Counted from the first letter of the stretch, positions 37,801 through 51,402 are shown. The stretch is 64,000 bases of DNA from Sycon ciliatum (GCF_964019385.1 NC_088645.1:15170864-15234863), one strand, 5' to 3'. The notes: a model not told the origin generated them from the sequence alone. Numbers and translations are program-made.

Positions 37801-38178
37801 GAATCTTCACTTTGCGACTAAACTATTCACAGCAGTGCCACATTTTCTGGGTCACTGAATGTGGATGCCAGCGCCCTACAAGCAAACCAAAAATCAAATC
37901 AATGCGACCACTGACATTACAGCTGGGTCATGTTATAGAGAGGTACATTGAAATTCAAAGGTCAGCACAAATGGTCAAAATCCGACATTTTCTCACCTTC
38001 CTGCCCGTTCACAGCTCAGAAAATGACAAGGACCAGCCTCATCTCGTTGTGCAGCTGGACATAGACAAGTGCACCAAGAAAAAGAGCCACATTTCTCTAA
38101 AGAACTTGCCCAGGGCTGCTGAAAGCTGAAAAATAACCAATCTCACAGTTTGGGGCTTTTTACCCGTGAATCTTCACT
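34890..38178 (+). repeat. 9-monomer block, second copy in unit 1
   Basis: Tandem copy of 31601-34889 at an offset of exactly 3,289 bp, and absent from unit 2. Its first monomer is a hybrid: the start (CACTTTGCGACTAAAC) is like the monomer at 38179, and the rest (CAAATTTTCTGGGTCACTAAATG, CCCATTCACAG) is like 31601. The crossover lies between about 34890 and 34925. Confidence 0.9.
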
Positions 38179-41100
38179 TTGCGACTAAACTATTCACAGC
38201 AGTGCCAAATATTTTGGGTCACTGAATGTGGGTGCCAGCGCCCTACAAGCAAACCAAAAATCAAATCAATGCGACCACTGACATTACAGCTGGGTCATGT
38301 TATAGAGAGGTACATTGAAATTCAAAGGTCAGCACAAATGGTAAAAATCCGACATTTTCTCACCTTCCTGCCCATTCACAGCTCAGAAAATGACAATGAC
38401 CAGCGTCATCTCGTTGTGCAGCGGGACATAGTCAAGTGAACCAAGAAAAAGGGCCACATTTCTCTAAAGAACTTGCCCAGGGCTGCTGAAAGCTGAAAAA
38501 TAACCAATCTCACAGTTTGGGGCTTTTTACCCGTGAATCTTCACTTTGCGACTAAACTATTCACAGCAGTGCCACATTTTCTGGGTCACTGAATGTGGAT
38601 GCCAGCACCCTAGAAGCAAACCAAAAATCAAATCAATGCGACCACTGACATTACAGCTGGGTCATGTTATAGAGAGGTACATTGAAATTCAATGGTCAGC
38701 ACAAATGGTCAAAATCCGACATTTTCTCACCTTCCTGCCCGTTCACAGTTAAGAAAATGACAATGACCAGCCTCATCTTGTTGTGCAGCTGGACATAGAC
38801 AAGTGCACCAAGAAAAAGAGCCACATTTCTCTAAAGAACTTGCCCAGGGCTGCTGAAAGCTGAAAAATAACCAATCTCACAGTTTGGGGCTTTTTACCCG
38901 TGAATCTTCACTTTGCGACTAAACTATTCACAGCAGTGCCACATTTTTTGGGTCACTGAATGTGGATGTCAGCGCTCTACAAGCAAACCAAAAATCAAAT
39001 CAATGCGACCACTGACATTACAGCTGGGTCATGTTATAGAGAGGTACATTGAAATTCAAAGGTCAGCACAAATGGTCAAAATCCGACATTTTCTCACCTT
39101 CCTGCCCGTTCACAGCTCAGGAACTGACAATGACCAGCCTCATCTTGTTGTGCAGCAGGACATAGACAAGGGCACCAAGAAAAAGAGCCACATTTCTCTA
39201 AAGAACTTGCCCAGGGCTGCTGAAAGCTGAAAAATATCCAATCTCACAGTTTGGGGCTTTTTACCCGTGAATCTTCACTTTGCGACTAAACTATTCACAG
39301 CAGTGCCACATTTTTTGGGTCACTGAATGTGGGTGCCAGCGCCCTACAAGGAAACCAAAAATCAAATCAATGCTACCACTGACATTACAGCTGGGTCATG
39401 TTATAGAGAGGTACATTGAAATTCAAAGGTCAGCACAAATGGTCAAAATCCGACATTTTCTCACCTTCCTGCCGGTTCACAGCTCAGAAAATGACAATGA
39501 CCAGCCTCATCTTGTTGTGCAGCTGGACATAGACAAGTGCACCAAGAAAAAAACCCACATTTCTCTAAAGAATTTGCCCAGGGCTGCTGAAAGCTGAAAA
39601 ATAACCAATCTCACAGTTTGGGGCTTTTTACCCGTGAATCTTCACTTTGCGACTAAACTATTCGCAGCAGTGCCAAATTTTTTGGGTCACTGAATGTGGG
39701 TGCCAGGGCCCTACAAGCAAAGCAAAAATCAAATCAATGCGACTACTGACATTACAGCTGGGTCATGTTATAGAGAGGTACATTGAAATTCAAAGGTCAG
39801 CACAAATGGTCAAAATCCGACATTTTCTCACCTTCCTGCCCGTTCACAGCTAAGAAAATGACAATGACCAGCCTCATCTTTGTTGTGCAGCTGGACATAG
39901 ACAAGTGAACCAAGAAAAAGAGCCACATTTCTCTAAAGAACTTGCCCAGGGCTGCTGAAAGCTGAAAAATAACCAATCTCACAGTTTGGGGCTTTTTACC
40001 CGTGAATCTTCACTTTGCGACTAAACTATTCACAGCAGTGCCAAATTTTCTGGGTCACTAAATGTGGATGCCAGCGCCCTACAAGCAAACCAAAAATCAA
40101 TATCAATGCGACCACTGACATTACAGCTGGGCCATGTTATAGAGAGGTACATTGAAATTCAAAGGTCAGCACAAATGGTCAAAATCCGACATTTTCTCAC
40201 CTTCCTGCCCGTTCACAGCTCAGAAAATGACAATGACCAGCCTCATCTCGTTGTGCAGCTGGACATAGACAAGTGAACCAAGAAAAAGACCCACATTTCT
40301 CTAAAGAACTTGCCCAGGGCTGCTGAAAGCTGAAAAATAACCAATCTCACAGTTTGGGGCTTTTTACCCGTGAATCTTCACTTTGCGACTAAACTATTCA
40401 CAGCAGTGCCACATTTTCTGGGTCACTGAATGTGGATGCCAGCGCCCTAGAAGCAAACCAAAAATCAAATCAATGCGACCACTGACATTACAGCTGGGTC
40501 ATGTTATAGAGAGGTACATTGAAATTCAATGGTCAGCACAAATGGTCAAAATCCGACATTTTCTCACCTTCCTGCATGTTCACAGTTAAGAAAATGACAA
40601 TGACCAGCCTCATCTTGTTGTGCAGCTGGACATAGACAAGTGCACCAAGAAAAAGAGCCACATTTCTCTAAAGAACTTGCCCAGGGCTGCTGAAAGCTGA
40701 AAAATAACTAATCTCACAGTTTGGGGCTTTTTACCCGTGAATCTTCACTTTGCGACTAAACTATTCACAGCAGTGCCAAATTTTTTGGGTCACTGAATGT
40801 TGATGTCAGCGCTCTACAAGCAAACCAAAAATCAAATCAATGCGACCACTGACATTACAGCTGGGTCATGTTATAGAGAGGTACATTGAAATTCAAAGGT
40901 CAGCACAAATGGTCAAAATCCGACATGTTCTCACCTTCCTGCCCGTTCACAGCTCAGAAAATGACAATGAGCAGCCTCATCTTGTTCTGCAGCTGGACAT
41001 AGACAAGTACACCAAGAAAAAGAGCCACATTTCTCTAAAGAACTTGCCCAGGGCTGCTGAAAGCTGAAAAATAACCAATCTCACAGTTTGGGGCTTTTTA

Positions 41101-42319
41101 CCCGTGAATCTTCACTTTGCGACTAAACTATTCACAGCAGTGCCACATTTTCTGGATCACTGAATGTGGATGCCAGCGCCCTACAAGCAAACCAAAAATC
41201 AAATCAATGCGACCACTGACATTACAGCTGGGTCATGTTATAGAGAGGTACATTGAAATTCAAAGGTCAGCACAAATGGTCAAAATCCGACATTTTCTCA
41301 CCTTCCTGCCCGTTCACAGCTAAGAAAATGACAATGACCAGCCTCATCTCGTTGTGCAGCTGGACATAGACAAGTGCACCAAGAAAAAGAGCCACATTTC
41401 TCTAAAAAACTTGCCCAGGGCTGCTGAAAGCTGAAAAATAACCAATCTCACAGTTTGGGGCTTTTTACCCGTGAATCTTCACTTTGCGACTAAACTATTC
41501 ACAGCAGTGCCACATTTTCTGGGTCACTGAATGTGGATGCCAGCGCCCTACAAGCGAACCAAAAATCAAATCAATGCGACCACTAACATTACAGCTGGGT
41601 CATGTTATAGAGAGGTACATTGAAATTCAAAGGTCAGCACAAATGGTCAAAATCCGACATTTTCTCACCTTCCTGCCCGTTCACAGCTCAGAAAATAACA
41701 ATGACCAGCCTCATCTTGTTGTGCAGCTGGGCATAGACAAGTGCACCAAGAAAAAGAGCCACATTTCTCTAAAGAACTTGCCCAGGGCTGCTGAAAGCTG
41801 AAAATAACAAATCTCATAGTTTGGGGCTTTTTACCCGTGAATCTTCACTTTGCGACTAAACTATTCACAGCAGTGCCAAATTTGTTTGGTTACTGAATGT
41901 GGGTGCCAGCGCCCTGCAAGCAAACCAAAAATCAAATCAATGCGACCACTGACATTACAGCTGGGTCATGTTATAGAGAGGTACATTGAAATTCAAAGGT
42001 CAGCACAAATGGTCAAAATCCGACAATTTCTCACCTGCCTGCCCGTTCACAGCTCAGAAAATGACAATGACCAGCCTCATCTTGTTGTGCAGCTGGACAT
42101 AGACAAGTGCACCAAGAAAAAGAGGCACATTTCTCTAAAGAACTTGCCCAGGGCTGCTGAAAGCTGAAAAATCTCCAATCTCACAGTTTGGGGCTTTTTA
42201 CCCGTGAATCTTCACTTTGCGACTAAACTATTCACAGCAGTGCCAAATTTTTTGGGTCACTGAATGTGGGTGCCAGCGCCCTACAAGCAAACCAAAAATC
42301 AAATCAAATCAATGCTACC

Positions 42320-42516
42320 ACTGACATTACAGCTGGGTCATGTTATAGAGAGGTACATTGAAATTCAAAGGTCAGCACAAATGGTCAAAATCCGACATTT
42401 TCTCACCTTCCTGCCCGTTCACAGCTCAGAAAATGACAATGACCAGCCTCATCTTGTTGTGCAGCTGGACATAGACAAGTGCACCAAGAAAAAGAGCCAC
42501 ATTTCTCTAAAGAACT
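42320..42516 (+). repeat. Unit 1/unit 2 junction, hybrid monomer
   Basis: The left part of this monomer (ATCAAATCAAATC, then AATGCTACC, ending 42318) matches 62800-62840 in unit 2. The right part (AGAACTAGCCC from 42511, then CACACTTTGG) matches 18764 onwards. The two parents are identical in between, so the exchange lies in that interval. It is in register: the hybrid monomer keeps normal monomer structure. Confidence 0.85.
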
Positions 42517-45500
42517 AGCCCAGGGCTGCTGAAAGCTGAAAAATAACCAATCTCACACTTTGGGGCTTTTTACCCGTGAATCTTCACTTTGCGACTAAAC
42601 TATTCACAGCAGTGCCACATTTTCTGGGTCACTGAATGTGAGTGCCAGCGCCCTACAAGCAAACCAAAAATCAAATCAATGCGACCACTGACATTACAGC
42701 TGGGTCATGTTATAGAGAGGTACATTGAAATTCAAAGGTCAGCACAAATGGTCAAAATCCGACATTTTCTCACCTTCCTGCCCGTTCACAGCTCAGAAAA
42801 TGACAATGACCAGCCTCATCTTGTTGTGCAGCTGGACATAGACAAGTGCACCAAGAAAAAGAGCCACATTTCTCTAAAGAACTTGCCCAGGGCTGCTGAA
42901 AGCTGAAAAATAACCAATCTCACAGTTTGGGGCTTTTTACCCGTGAATCTTCACTTTGCGACTAAACTATTCACAGCAGTGCCAATTTTTTTGGGTCACT
43001 GAATGTGGGTGCCAGCGCCCTACAAGCAAATCAAAAATCAAATCAATGCGACAACTGACATTACAGCTGGGTCATGTTATAGAGAGGTACATTGAAATTC
43101 AAAGGTCAGCACAAATGGTCAAAATCCGACATTTTCTCACCTTCCTGCCCGTTCACAGCTCAGAAAATGACAATGACCAGCCTCATCTCGTTGTGCAGCT
43201 GGACATAGACAAGTGAACCAAGAAAAAGAGCCACATTCCTCTAAAGAACTTGCCCAGGGCTGCTGAAAGCTGAAAAATAACCAATCTCACAGTTTGGGGC
43301 TTTTTACCCGTGAATCTTCACTTTGCGACTAAACTATTCACAGCAGTGCCACATTTTCTGGGTCACTGAATGTGGATGCCAGCGCCCTACAAGCAAACCA
43401 AAAATCAAATCAATGCGACCACTGACATTACAGCTGGGTCATGTTATAGAGAGGTACATTGAAATTCAAAGGTCAGCACAAATGGTCAAAATCCGACATT
43501 TTCTCACCTTCCTGCCCGTTCACAGCTCAGAAAATGACAATGACCAGCCTCATCTTGTTGTGCAGCTGGACATAGACAAGTGCACCCAGAAAACGAGCCA
43601 CATTTCTCTAAAGAACTTGCCCAGGGCTGCTGAAAGCTGAAAAATAACCAATCTCACACTTTGGGGCTTTTTACCCGTGAATCTTCACTTTGCGACTAAA
43701 CTATTCACAGCAGTGCCAAATTTTTTGGGTCACTGAATGTGGGTGCCAGCGCCCTACAAGCAAATCAAAAATCAAATCAATGCGACCACTGACATTACAG
43801 CTGGGTCATGTTATAGAGAGGTACATTGAAATTCAAAGGTCAGCACAAATGGTCAAAATCCGACATTTTCTCACCTTCCTGCCCGTTCACAGCTCAGAAA
43901 ATGACAATGACCAGCCTCATCTCGTTGTGCTGCTGGACATAGACAAGTGCACCAAGAAAAAGAGCCACATTTCTCTAAAGAACTTGCCCAGGGCTGCTGA
44001 AAGCTGAAAAATAACCAATCTCACACTTTGGGGCTTTTTACCCGTGAATCTTCACTTTGCGACTAAACTATTCACAGCAGTGCCAATTTTTTTGGGTCAC
44101 CGAATGTGGGTGCCAGCGCCCTACAAGCAAACCAAAAATCAAATCAATGCGACCACTGACATTACAGCTGGGTCATGTTATAGAGAGGTACATTGAAATT
44201 CAAAGGTCAGCACAAATGGTCAAAATCCGACATTTTCTCACCTTCCTGCCCGTTCACAGCTCAGAAAATGACAATGACCAGCCTCATCTCGTTGTGCAGC
44301 TGGACATAGACAGGTGAACCAAGAAAAAGAGCCACATTTCTCTAAAGAACTTGCCCAGGGCTGCTGAAAGCTGAAAAATAACCAATCTCACAGTTTGGGG
44401 CTTTTTACCCGTGAATCTTCACTTTGCGACTAAACTATTCACAGCAGTGCCACATTTTCTGGGTCACTGAATGTGGGTGCCAGCGCCCTACAAGCAAACC
44501 AAAAATCAAATCAATGCGACCACTGACATTACAGCTGGGTCATGTTATAGAGAGGTACATTGAAATTCAAAGGTCAGCACAAATGGTCAAAATCCCACAT
44601 TTTCTCACCTTACTGCCCGTTCACAGCTCAGAAAATGACAATAACCAGCCTCATCTCGTTGTTCAGCTTGACATAGACAAGTGAACAAAGAAAAAGGGCC
44701 ACATTTCTCTAAAGAACTTGCCCAGGGCTGCTGAAAGCTGAAAAATAACCAATCTCACACTTTGGGGCTTTTTACCCGTGAATCTTCACTTTGCGACTAA
44801 ACTATTCACAGCAGTGCCACATTTTCTGGGTCACTGAATGTGGATGCCAGCGCCCTACAAGCAAACCAAAAATCAAATCAATGCCACCACTGACATTACA
44901 GCTGGGTCATGTTATAGAGAGGTACATTGAAATTCAAAGGTCAGCACAAATGGTCAAAATCCGACATTTTCTCACCTTCCTGCCCGTTCACAGCTCAGAA
45001 AATGACAATGACCAGCCTCATCTCGTTGTGCAGCTGGACATAGACAAGTGCACCAAGAAAAAGAGCCACATTTCTCTAAAGAACTTGCCCAGGGCTGCTG
45101 AAAGCTGAAAAATAACCAATCTCACACTTTGGGGCTTTTTACCCGTGAATCTTCACTTTGCGACTAAACTATTCACAGCAGTGCCAAATTTTTTGGGTCA
45201 CTGAATGTGGGTGCCAGCGCCCTAGAAGCAAACCAAAAATCAAATCAATGCGACCACTGACATTACAGCTGGGTCATGTTATAGAGAGGTACATTGAAAT
45301 TCAAAGGTCAGCACAAATGGTCAAAATCCGACATTTTCTCACCTTCCTGCCCGTTCACAGCTCAGAAAATGACAATGACCAGCCTCATCTCGTTGTGCAG
45401 CTGGACATAGACAAGTGAACCAAGAAAAAGACCCACATTTCTCTAAAGAACTTGCCCAGGGCTGCTGAAAGCTGAATAATAACCAATCTCACAGTTTGGG

Positions 45501-45891
45501 GCTTTTTACCCGTGAATCTTCACTTTGCGACTAAACTATTCACAGCAGTGCCACATTTTCTGGGTCACTAAATGTGGATGCCAGCGCCCTACAAGCAAAC
45601 CAAAAATCAAATCAATGCGACCACTGACATTACAGCTGGGTCATGTTATAGAGAGGTACATTGAAATTCAAAGGTCAGCACAAATGGTCAAAATCCGACA
45701 TTTTCTCACCTTCCTGCCCGTTCACAGCTCAGAAAATGACAATGACCAGCCTCATCTCGTTGTGCAGCTGGACATAGACAAGTGAACCAAGAAAAAGACC
45801 CACATTTCTCTAAAGAACTTGCCCAGGGCTGCTGAAAGCTGAATAATAACCAATCTCACAGTTTGGGGCTTTTTACCCGTGAATCTTCACT

Positions 45892-48093
45892 TTGCGACTA
45901 AACTATTCACAGCAGTGCCACATTTTCTGGGTCACTGAATGTGGGTGCCAGCGCCCTACAAGCAAACCAAAAATCAAATCAATGCGACCACTGACATTAC
46001 AGCTGGGTCATGTTATAGAGAGGTACATTGAAATTCAAAGGTCAGCACAAATGGTCAAAATCCGACATTTTCTCACCTTCCTGCCCGTTCACAGCTCAGA
46101 AAATGAAAATGACCAGCCTCATCTCGTTGTGCAGCTGGACATAGACAAGTGCACCAAGAAAAAGAGCCACATTACTCTAAAGAACTTGCCCAGGGCTGCT
46201 GAAAGCTGAAAAATAACCAATCTCACACTTTGGGGCTTTTTACCCGTGAATCTTCACTTTGCGACTAAACTATTCACAGCAGTGCCAAATTTTTTCGGTC
46301 ACTGAATGTGGGTGCCAGCGCCCTACAAGCAAACCAAAAATCAAATCAATGCGACCACTGACATTACAGCTGGGTCATGTTATAGAGAGGTACATTGAAA
46401 TTCAAAGGTCAGCACAAATGGTCAAAATCCGACATTTTCTCACCTTCCTGCCCGTTCACAGCTCAGAAAATGACAATGACCAGCCTCATCTTGTTGTGCA
46501 GCGGGACATAAACAAGTGAACCAAGAAAAAGAGCCACATTTCTCTAAAGAACTTGCCCAGGGCTGCTGAAAGCTGAAAAATAACCAATCTCACACTTTGG
46601 GGCTTTTTACCCGTGAATCTTCACTTTGCGACTAAACTATTCACAGCAGTGCCACATTTTCTGGGTCACTAAATGTGGATTCCAGCGCCCTACAAGCAAA
46701 CCAAAAATCAAATCAATGCGACCACTGACATTACAGCTGGGTCATGTTATAGAGAGGTACATTGAAATTCAAAGGTCAGCACAAATGGTCAAAATCCGAC
46801 ATTTTCTCACCTTCCTGCCCGTTCACAGCTCAGAAAATGACAATGACCAGCCTCATCTCGTTGTGCAGCTGGACATAGACAAGTGAACCAAGAAAAAGAC
46901 CCACATTTCTTTAAAGAACTTGCCCAGGGCTGCTGAAAGCTGAATAATAACCAATCTCACAGTTTGGGGCTTTTTACCCGTGAATCTTCACTTTGCGACT
47001 AAACTATTCACAGCAGTGCCACATTTTCTGGGTCACTGAATGTGGGTGCCAGCGCCCTACAGGCAAACCAAAAATCAAATCAATGCGACCACTGACATTA
47101 CAGCTGGGTCATGTTATAGAGAGGTACATTGAAATTCAAAGGTCAGCACAAATGGTCAAAATCCGACATTTTCTCACCTTCCTGCCCGTTCACAGCTCAG
47201 AAAATGACAATGACCAGCCTCATCTCGTTGTGCAGCTGGACATAGACAAGTGCACCAAGAAAAAGAGCCACATTACTCTAAAGAACTTGCCCAGGGCTGC
47301 TGAAAGCTGAAAAATAACCAATCCCACACTTTGGGGCTTTTTACCCGTGAATCTTCACTTTGCGACTAAACTATTCACAGCAGTGCCAAATTTTTTCGGT
47401 CACTGAATGTGGGTGCCAGCGCCCTACAAGCAAACCAAAAATCAAATCAATGCGACCACTGACATTACAGCTGGGTCATGTTATAGAGAGGTACATTGAA
47501 ATTCAAAGGTCAGCACAAATGGTCAAAATCCGACATTTTCTCACCTTCCTGCCCGTTCACAGCTCAGAAAATGACAATGACCAGCCTCATCTTGTTGTGC
47601 AGCGGGACATAAACAAGTGAACCAAGAAAAAGAGCCACATTTCTCTAAAGAACTTGCCCAGGGCTGCTGAAAGCTGAAAAATAACCAATCTCACACTTTG
47701 GGGCTTTTTACCCGTGAATCTTCACTTTGCGACTAAACTATTCACAGCAGTGCCACATTTTCTGGGTCACTAAATGTGGATGCCAGCGCCCTACAAGCAA
47801 ACCAAAAATCAAATCAATGCGACCACTGACATTACAGCTGGGTCATGTTATAGAGAGATACATTGAAATTCAAAGGTCAGCACAAATGGTCAAAATCCGA
47901 CATTTTCTCACCTTCCTGCCCGTTCACAGCTCAGAAAATGACAATGACCAGCCTCATCTTGTTGTGCAGCTGGACATAGACAAGTGAACCAAGAAAAAGA
48001 GCCACATTTCTCTAAAGAACTTGCCCAGGGCTGCTGAAAGCTGAAAAATAACCAATCTCACAGTTTGGGGCTTTTTACCCGTGAATCTTCACT
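45892..48093 (+). repeat. 3-monomer higher-order repeat, unit 2 counterpart
   Basis: This is the copy of 22144-24345 in the second segmental unit, offset 23,748 bp, with the same markers: CACATTACTC, TTTTTTCGGTC and CAGCGGGACATAAAC. The private GGATTCCAGC and CTACAGGCAAACC are also carried over, so the 3-monomer duplication is older than the segmental duplication. Confidence 0.85.
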
Positions 48094-48579
48094 TTGCGAC
48101 TAAACTAGTCACAGCAGTGCCACATTTTCTGGGTCACTAAATGTGGATGCCAGCGCCCTACAAGCAAACCAAAAATCAAATCAATGCGACCACTGACATT
48201 ACAGCTGGGTCATGTTATAGAGAGGTACATTGAAATTCAAAGGTCAGCACAAATGGTCAAAATCCGACATTTTCTCACCTTCCTGCCCGTTCACAGCTCA
48301 GAAAATGACAATGACCAGCCTCATCTCGTTGTGCAGCTGGACATAGACAAGTGAACCAAGAAAAAGACCCACATTTCTCTAAAAAACTTGCCCAGGGCTG
48401 CTGAAAGCTGAAAAATAACCAATCTCACAGTTTGGGGCTTTTTACCCGTGAATCGTCACTTTGCGACTAAACTATTCACAGCAGTGCCACATTTTCTGGG
48501 TCACTGAATGTGGGTGCCAGCGCCCTACAAGCAAACCAAAAATCAAATCAATGCGACCACTGACATTACAGCTGGGTCA

Positions 48580-48795
48580 GCCCTCCAGGACAAGTTTCGA
48601 AGTGCTCATGGAAACACCACCCGCCTCCAGCAATTACAGGGTTTGCGCCTGCCGCTAGCCCGGTCAGCAGCAGGGACATCCCGTCCATCGCACTGTGGTG
48701 CCATCCTCTGGAACACCCTCCCCAGCGAAGTTCGCCTACTCAATCGTCCCAGAGAATTCGCTGTAGCTGCACTGCCCTTCACGCTGGCGGGCTAG
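48580..48795 (+). pseudogene. LINE reverse-transcriptase C-terminal remnant, unit 2 copy
   Basis: Same 71-codon remnant as at 24832-25047, with the same GAILWNTLPSEVR signature and stop. I see no difference between the two copies. It lacks all catalytic domains. Confidence 0.7.
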
Positions 48796-48870
48796 ATCTG
48801 CAAACTCCGTGAATTCTCCCGCCTTCTGTGTTCACAGTCCCACACTCCCCTTGGAGTAGTCTGCACGGCG

Positions 48871-48889
48871 CTGCTGCTGCTGCTGTTGC

Positions 48890-48978
<89 letters not shown>

Positions 48979-49021
48979 CTGTTGTTGTTGCTGTTGTTGT
49001 TGCTGTTGTTGCTGTTGTTGC

Positions 49022-49110
<89 letters not shown>
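48871..49110 (+). repeat. (CTG/TTG)n microsatellite, unit 2
   Basis: A single 240-bp tract that starts like tract 1 of unit 1, with the same CTG block, TTTCTG interruption and CTG/TTG mosaic. After the last CTG it continues as pure (TTG)n and ends at TTTCAAATC, like tract 2. It therefore equals tract 1 plus tract 2 without the intervening 274-bp LINE piece, with some change in repeat number. Confidence 0.95.
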
Positions 49111-49593
49111 CAAATCTTTATTCTCACGATAGCCAGTGGCCAATAAGAGATAATAGTGTAAGAAAGGAGAAAGAGTGAGGAAGAATTGGGTGGGCAGGGC
49201 CTAGGGGTTAATGACTACTTAAGTGTACGGGCAGGGGTGGTCGCCACACGAGCATACAGAGTTGCATACTTAAGTGTACGGGCAGGGGTGGTCGCTACAC
49301 GAGCATACAGAGTTGTGCAACAGCAGGGATATCTGGGATTTGAAGGGAGTACGAGAAGGGATTTCGCGAAGCTGGGTGGGCAGGCAATTAAAGTAATGAA
49401 GGGCCTTGTACAGGGGAGAATGGAGACAGCGGTCAGTCCGCGGAGTTGGCAAGTGCCAAGTACGAGAGCGACGTAAATTATACGAAGGTTGCACGTTGCT
49501 AGCAGTATGCAGCGAGAGTATATGTGGTGGGGCATAATTGTGGCGCAGAGAATACGCGAAGAGTATATGTTTAACTTTAAAGCGTGAAAATAA

Positions 49594-49594
<1 letters not shown>
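49111..49594 (-). mobile_element. Nested minus-strand LINE 3' end, unit 2 copy
   Basis: Same length (484 bp) and organisation as 25667-26150. Here it is the only minus-strand LINE piece. Confidence 0.75.
49270..49593 (-). pseudogene. Minus-strand LINE reverse-transcriptase remnant, unit 2 copy
   Basis: Counterpart of 25826-26149 with the same signature motifs (YNLRRSRTWHLPTPRTDR and LYKALHYFNCLPTQLR) and the same TAA stop. It belongs to the 484-bp element 49111-49594, followed on the minus strand by AATAAA and the CAA tract. Confidence 0.75.
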
Positions 49595-49624
<30 letters not shown>

Positions 49625-50080
49625 GCTGCTGCTGCTGCTGCTGCTGTTACAGCAGCTACTGCTGTGGCTGTAGTTACAGCCCCTCTCGTTGTCAGGAAAT
49701 GTTTGCTTGTGCTACTTCTCATCCAGTTGACTTCTTATTATGACTTTGTACGTTATAATTTTGTTGAGCTCCGGTTTTCCCCTTCATTCTAACTCCAGTG
49801 CAGTTTAGCGTGTATTGGCTTGTGATTTCCTTTCTTCTGTTTGCTTGGCATTTTATCGCTCCACAGGTACCCCCGGTCTCAGGTGCTCTCACGTTTGTGC
49901 AATTGTTGATTTTGGTCCTGAATTGTCCTCCCTGTTGCTTTGCTACCGTCCTCCTCCTTCCTCCACCTTTTTTTCTTTTCTTAATGGGCCTCATTATGGC
50001 ATTCGCTTCCATGTAATTGGGCTTGTAACCCGTGTGTACTTGCGAATTCAAATAAAAATATACATACATACATACATACA
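49595..50080 (+). mobile_element. 3' arm of outer LINE, unit 2 copy
   Basis: 486 bp with the same layout as 26151-26636: (GTT)n(GCT)n, hairpin, unique sequence, AATAAA at 50051-50056, (TACA)n, then the satellite at TGTTATAG. Confidence 0.6.
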
Positions 50081-51402
50081 TGTTATAGAGAGGTACATTG
50101 AAATTCAAAGGTCAGCACAAATGGTCAAAATCCGACATTTTCTCACCTTCCTGCCCGTTCACAGCTCAGAAAATGACAATGACCAGCCTCATCTTGTTGT
50201 GCAGCGGGACATAAACAAGTGAACCAAGAAAAAGAGCCACATTTCTCTAAAGAACTTTCCCAGGGCTGCTGAAAGCTGAAAAATAACCAATCTCACAGTT
50301 TGGGGCTTTTTACCCGTGAATCTTCACTTTGCGACTAAACTATTCACAGCAGTGCCACATTTTCTGGGTCACTAAATGTGGATGCCAGCGCCCTACAAGC
50401 AAACCAAAAATCAAATCAATGCGACCACTGACATTACAGCTGGGTCATGTTATAGAGAGGTACATTGAAATTCAAAGGTCAGCACAAATGGTCAAAATCC
50501 GACATTATCTCACCTTCTTGCCCGTTCACAGCTCAGAAAATGACAATGACCAGCCTCATCTTGTTGTGCAGCTGGACATAGACAAGTGCACCAAGAAAAA
50601 GAGCCACATTTCTCTAAAGAACTTGCCCAGGGCTGCTGAAAGCTGAAAAATAACCAATCTCACAGTTTGGGGCTTTTTACCCGTGAATCTTCACTTTGCG
50701 ACTAAACTATTCACAGCAGTGCCACATTTTCTGGGTCACTGAATGTGGGTGCCAGCGCCCTACAAGCAAACCAAAAATCAAATCAATGCGACCACTGACA
50801 TTACAGCTGGGTCATGTTATAGAGAGGTACATTGAAATTCAAAGGTCAGCACAAATGGTCAAAATCCGACATTTTCTCACCTTCCTGCCCGTTCACAGCT
50901 CAGAAAATGACAATGACCAGCCTCATCTCGTTGTGCTGCGGGACATAGACAAGTGCACCAAGAAAAAGAGCCACATTTCTCTAAAGAACTTGCCCAGGGC
51001 TGCTGAAAGCTGAAAAATAACCAATCTCACAGTTTGGGGCTTTTAACTATTCACAGCAGTGCCACATTTTCTGGGTCACTGAATGTGGGTGCCAGTGCCC
51101 TACAAGCAAACCAAAAATCAAATCAATGCGACCACTGACATTACAGCTGGGTCATGTTATAGAGAGGTACATTGCAATTCAAAGGTCAGCACAAATGGTC
51201 AAAATCCGACATTTTCTCACCTTCCTGCCCGTTCACAGCTCAGAAAATGACAATGACCAGCCTCATCTCGTTGTGCAGCTGGACATAGACAAGTGCACCA
51301 AGAAAAAGAGCCACATTTCTCTAAAGAACTTGCCCAGGGCTGCTGAAAGCTGAAAAATAACCAATCTCACACTTTGGGGCTTTTTACCCGTGAATCTTCA
51401 CT

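Larger units (their letters stand above)
26637..48579 (+). repeat. 367-bp satellite array, block 2
   Basis: The same satellite resumes in register at TGTTATAGAG, exactly where block 1 stopped, and runs to the second retrotransposon copy. It begins with the right 248 bp of the split monomer. It includes monomers marked by 26- and 27-bp deletions (near 27600 and 28308) and by a 12-bp deletion (33250 and 36540). One monomer near 42300 has a 5-bp duplication of ATCAA. The block spans most of duplication unit 1, the unit 1/unit 2 junction (about 42320-42516) and the first 6 kb of unit 2. Confidence 0.98.
48580..50080 (+). mobile_element. Composite nested LINE insertion, unit 2 copy (1,501 bp)
   Basis: Counterpart of 24832-26636 at the identical monomer position. 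The left arm (291 bp), the long minus-strand LINE (484 bp) and the right arm (486 bp) have the same lengths as in unit 1. It lacks the short minus-strand segment and has one continuous CTG/TTG tract (48871-49110). It was evidently carried here by the segmental duplication, not inserted a second time. Confidence 0.88.

Noticed and set aside
39797-39982. 61-codon minus-strand frame (also 60319-60504)
   Set aside because: It opens only because of a one-base T insertion in CATCTTTGTTGTG in that monomer, and is a chance frame.
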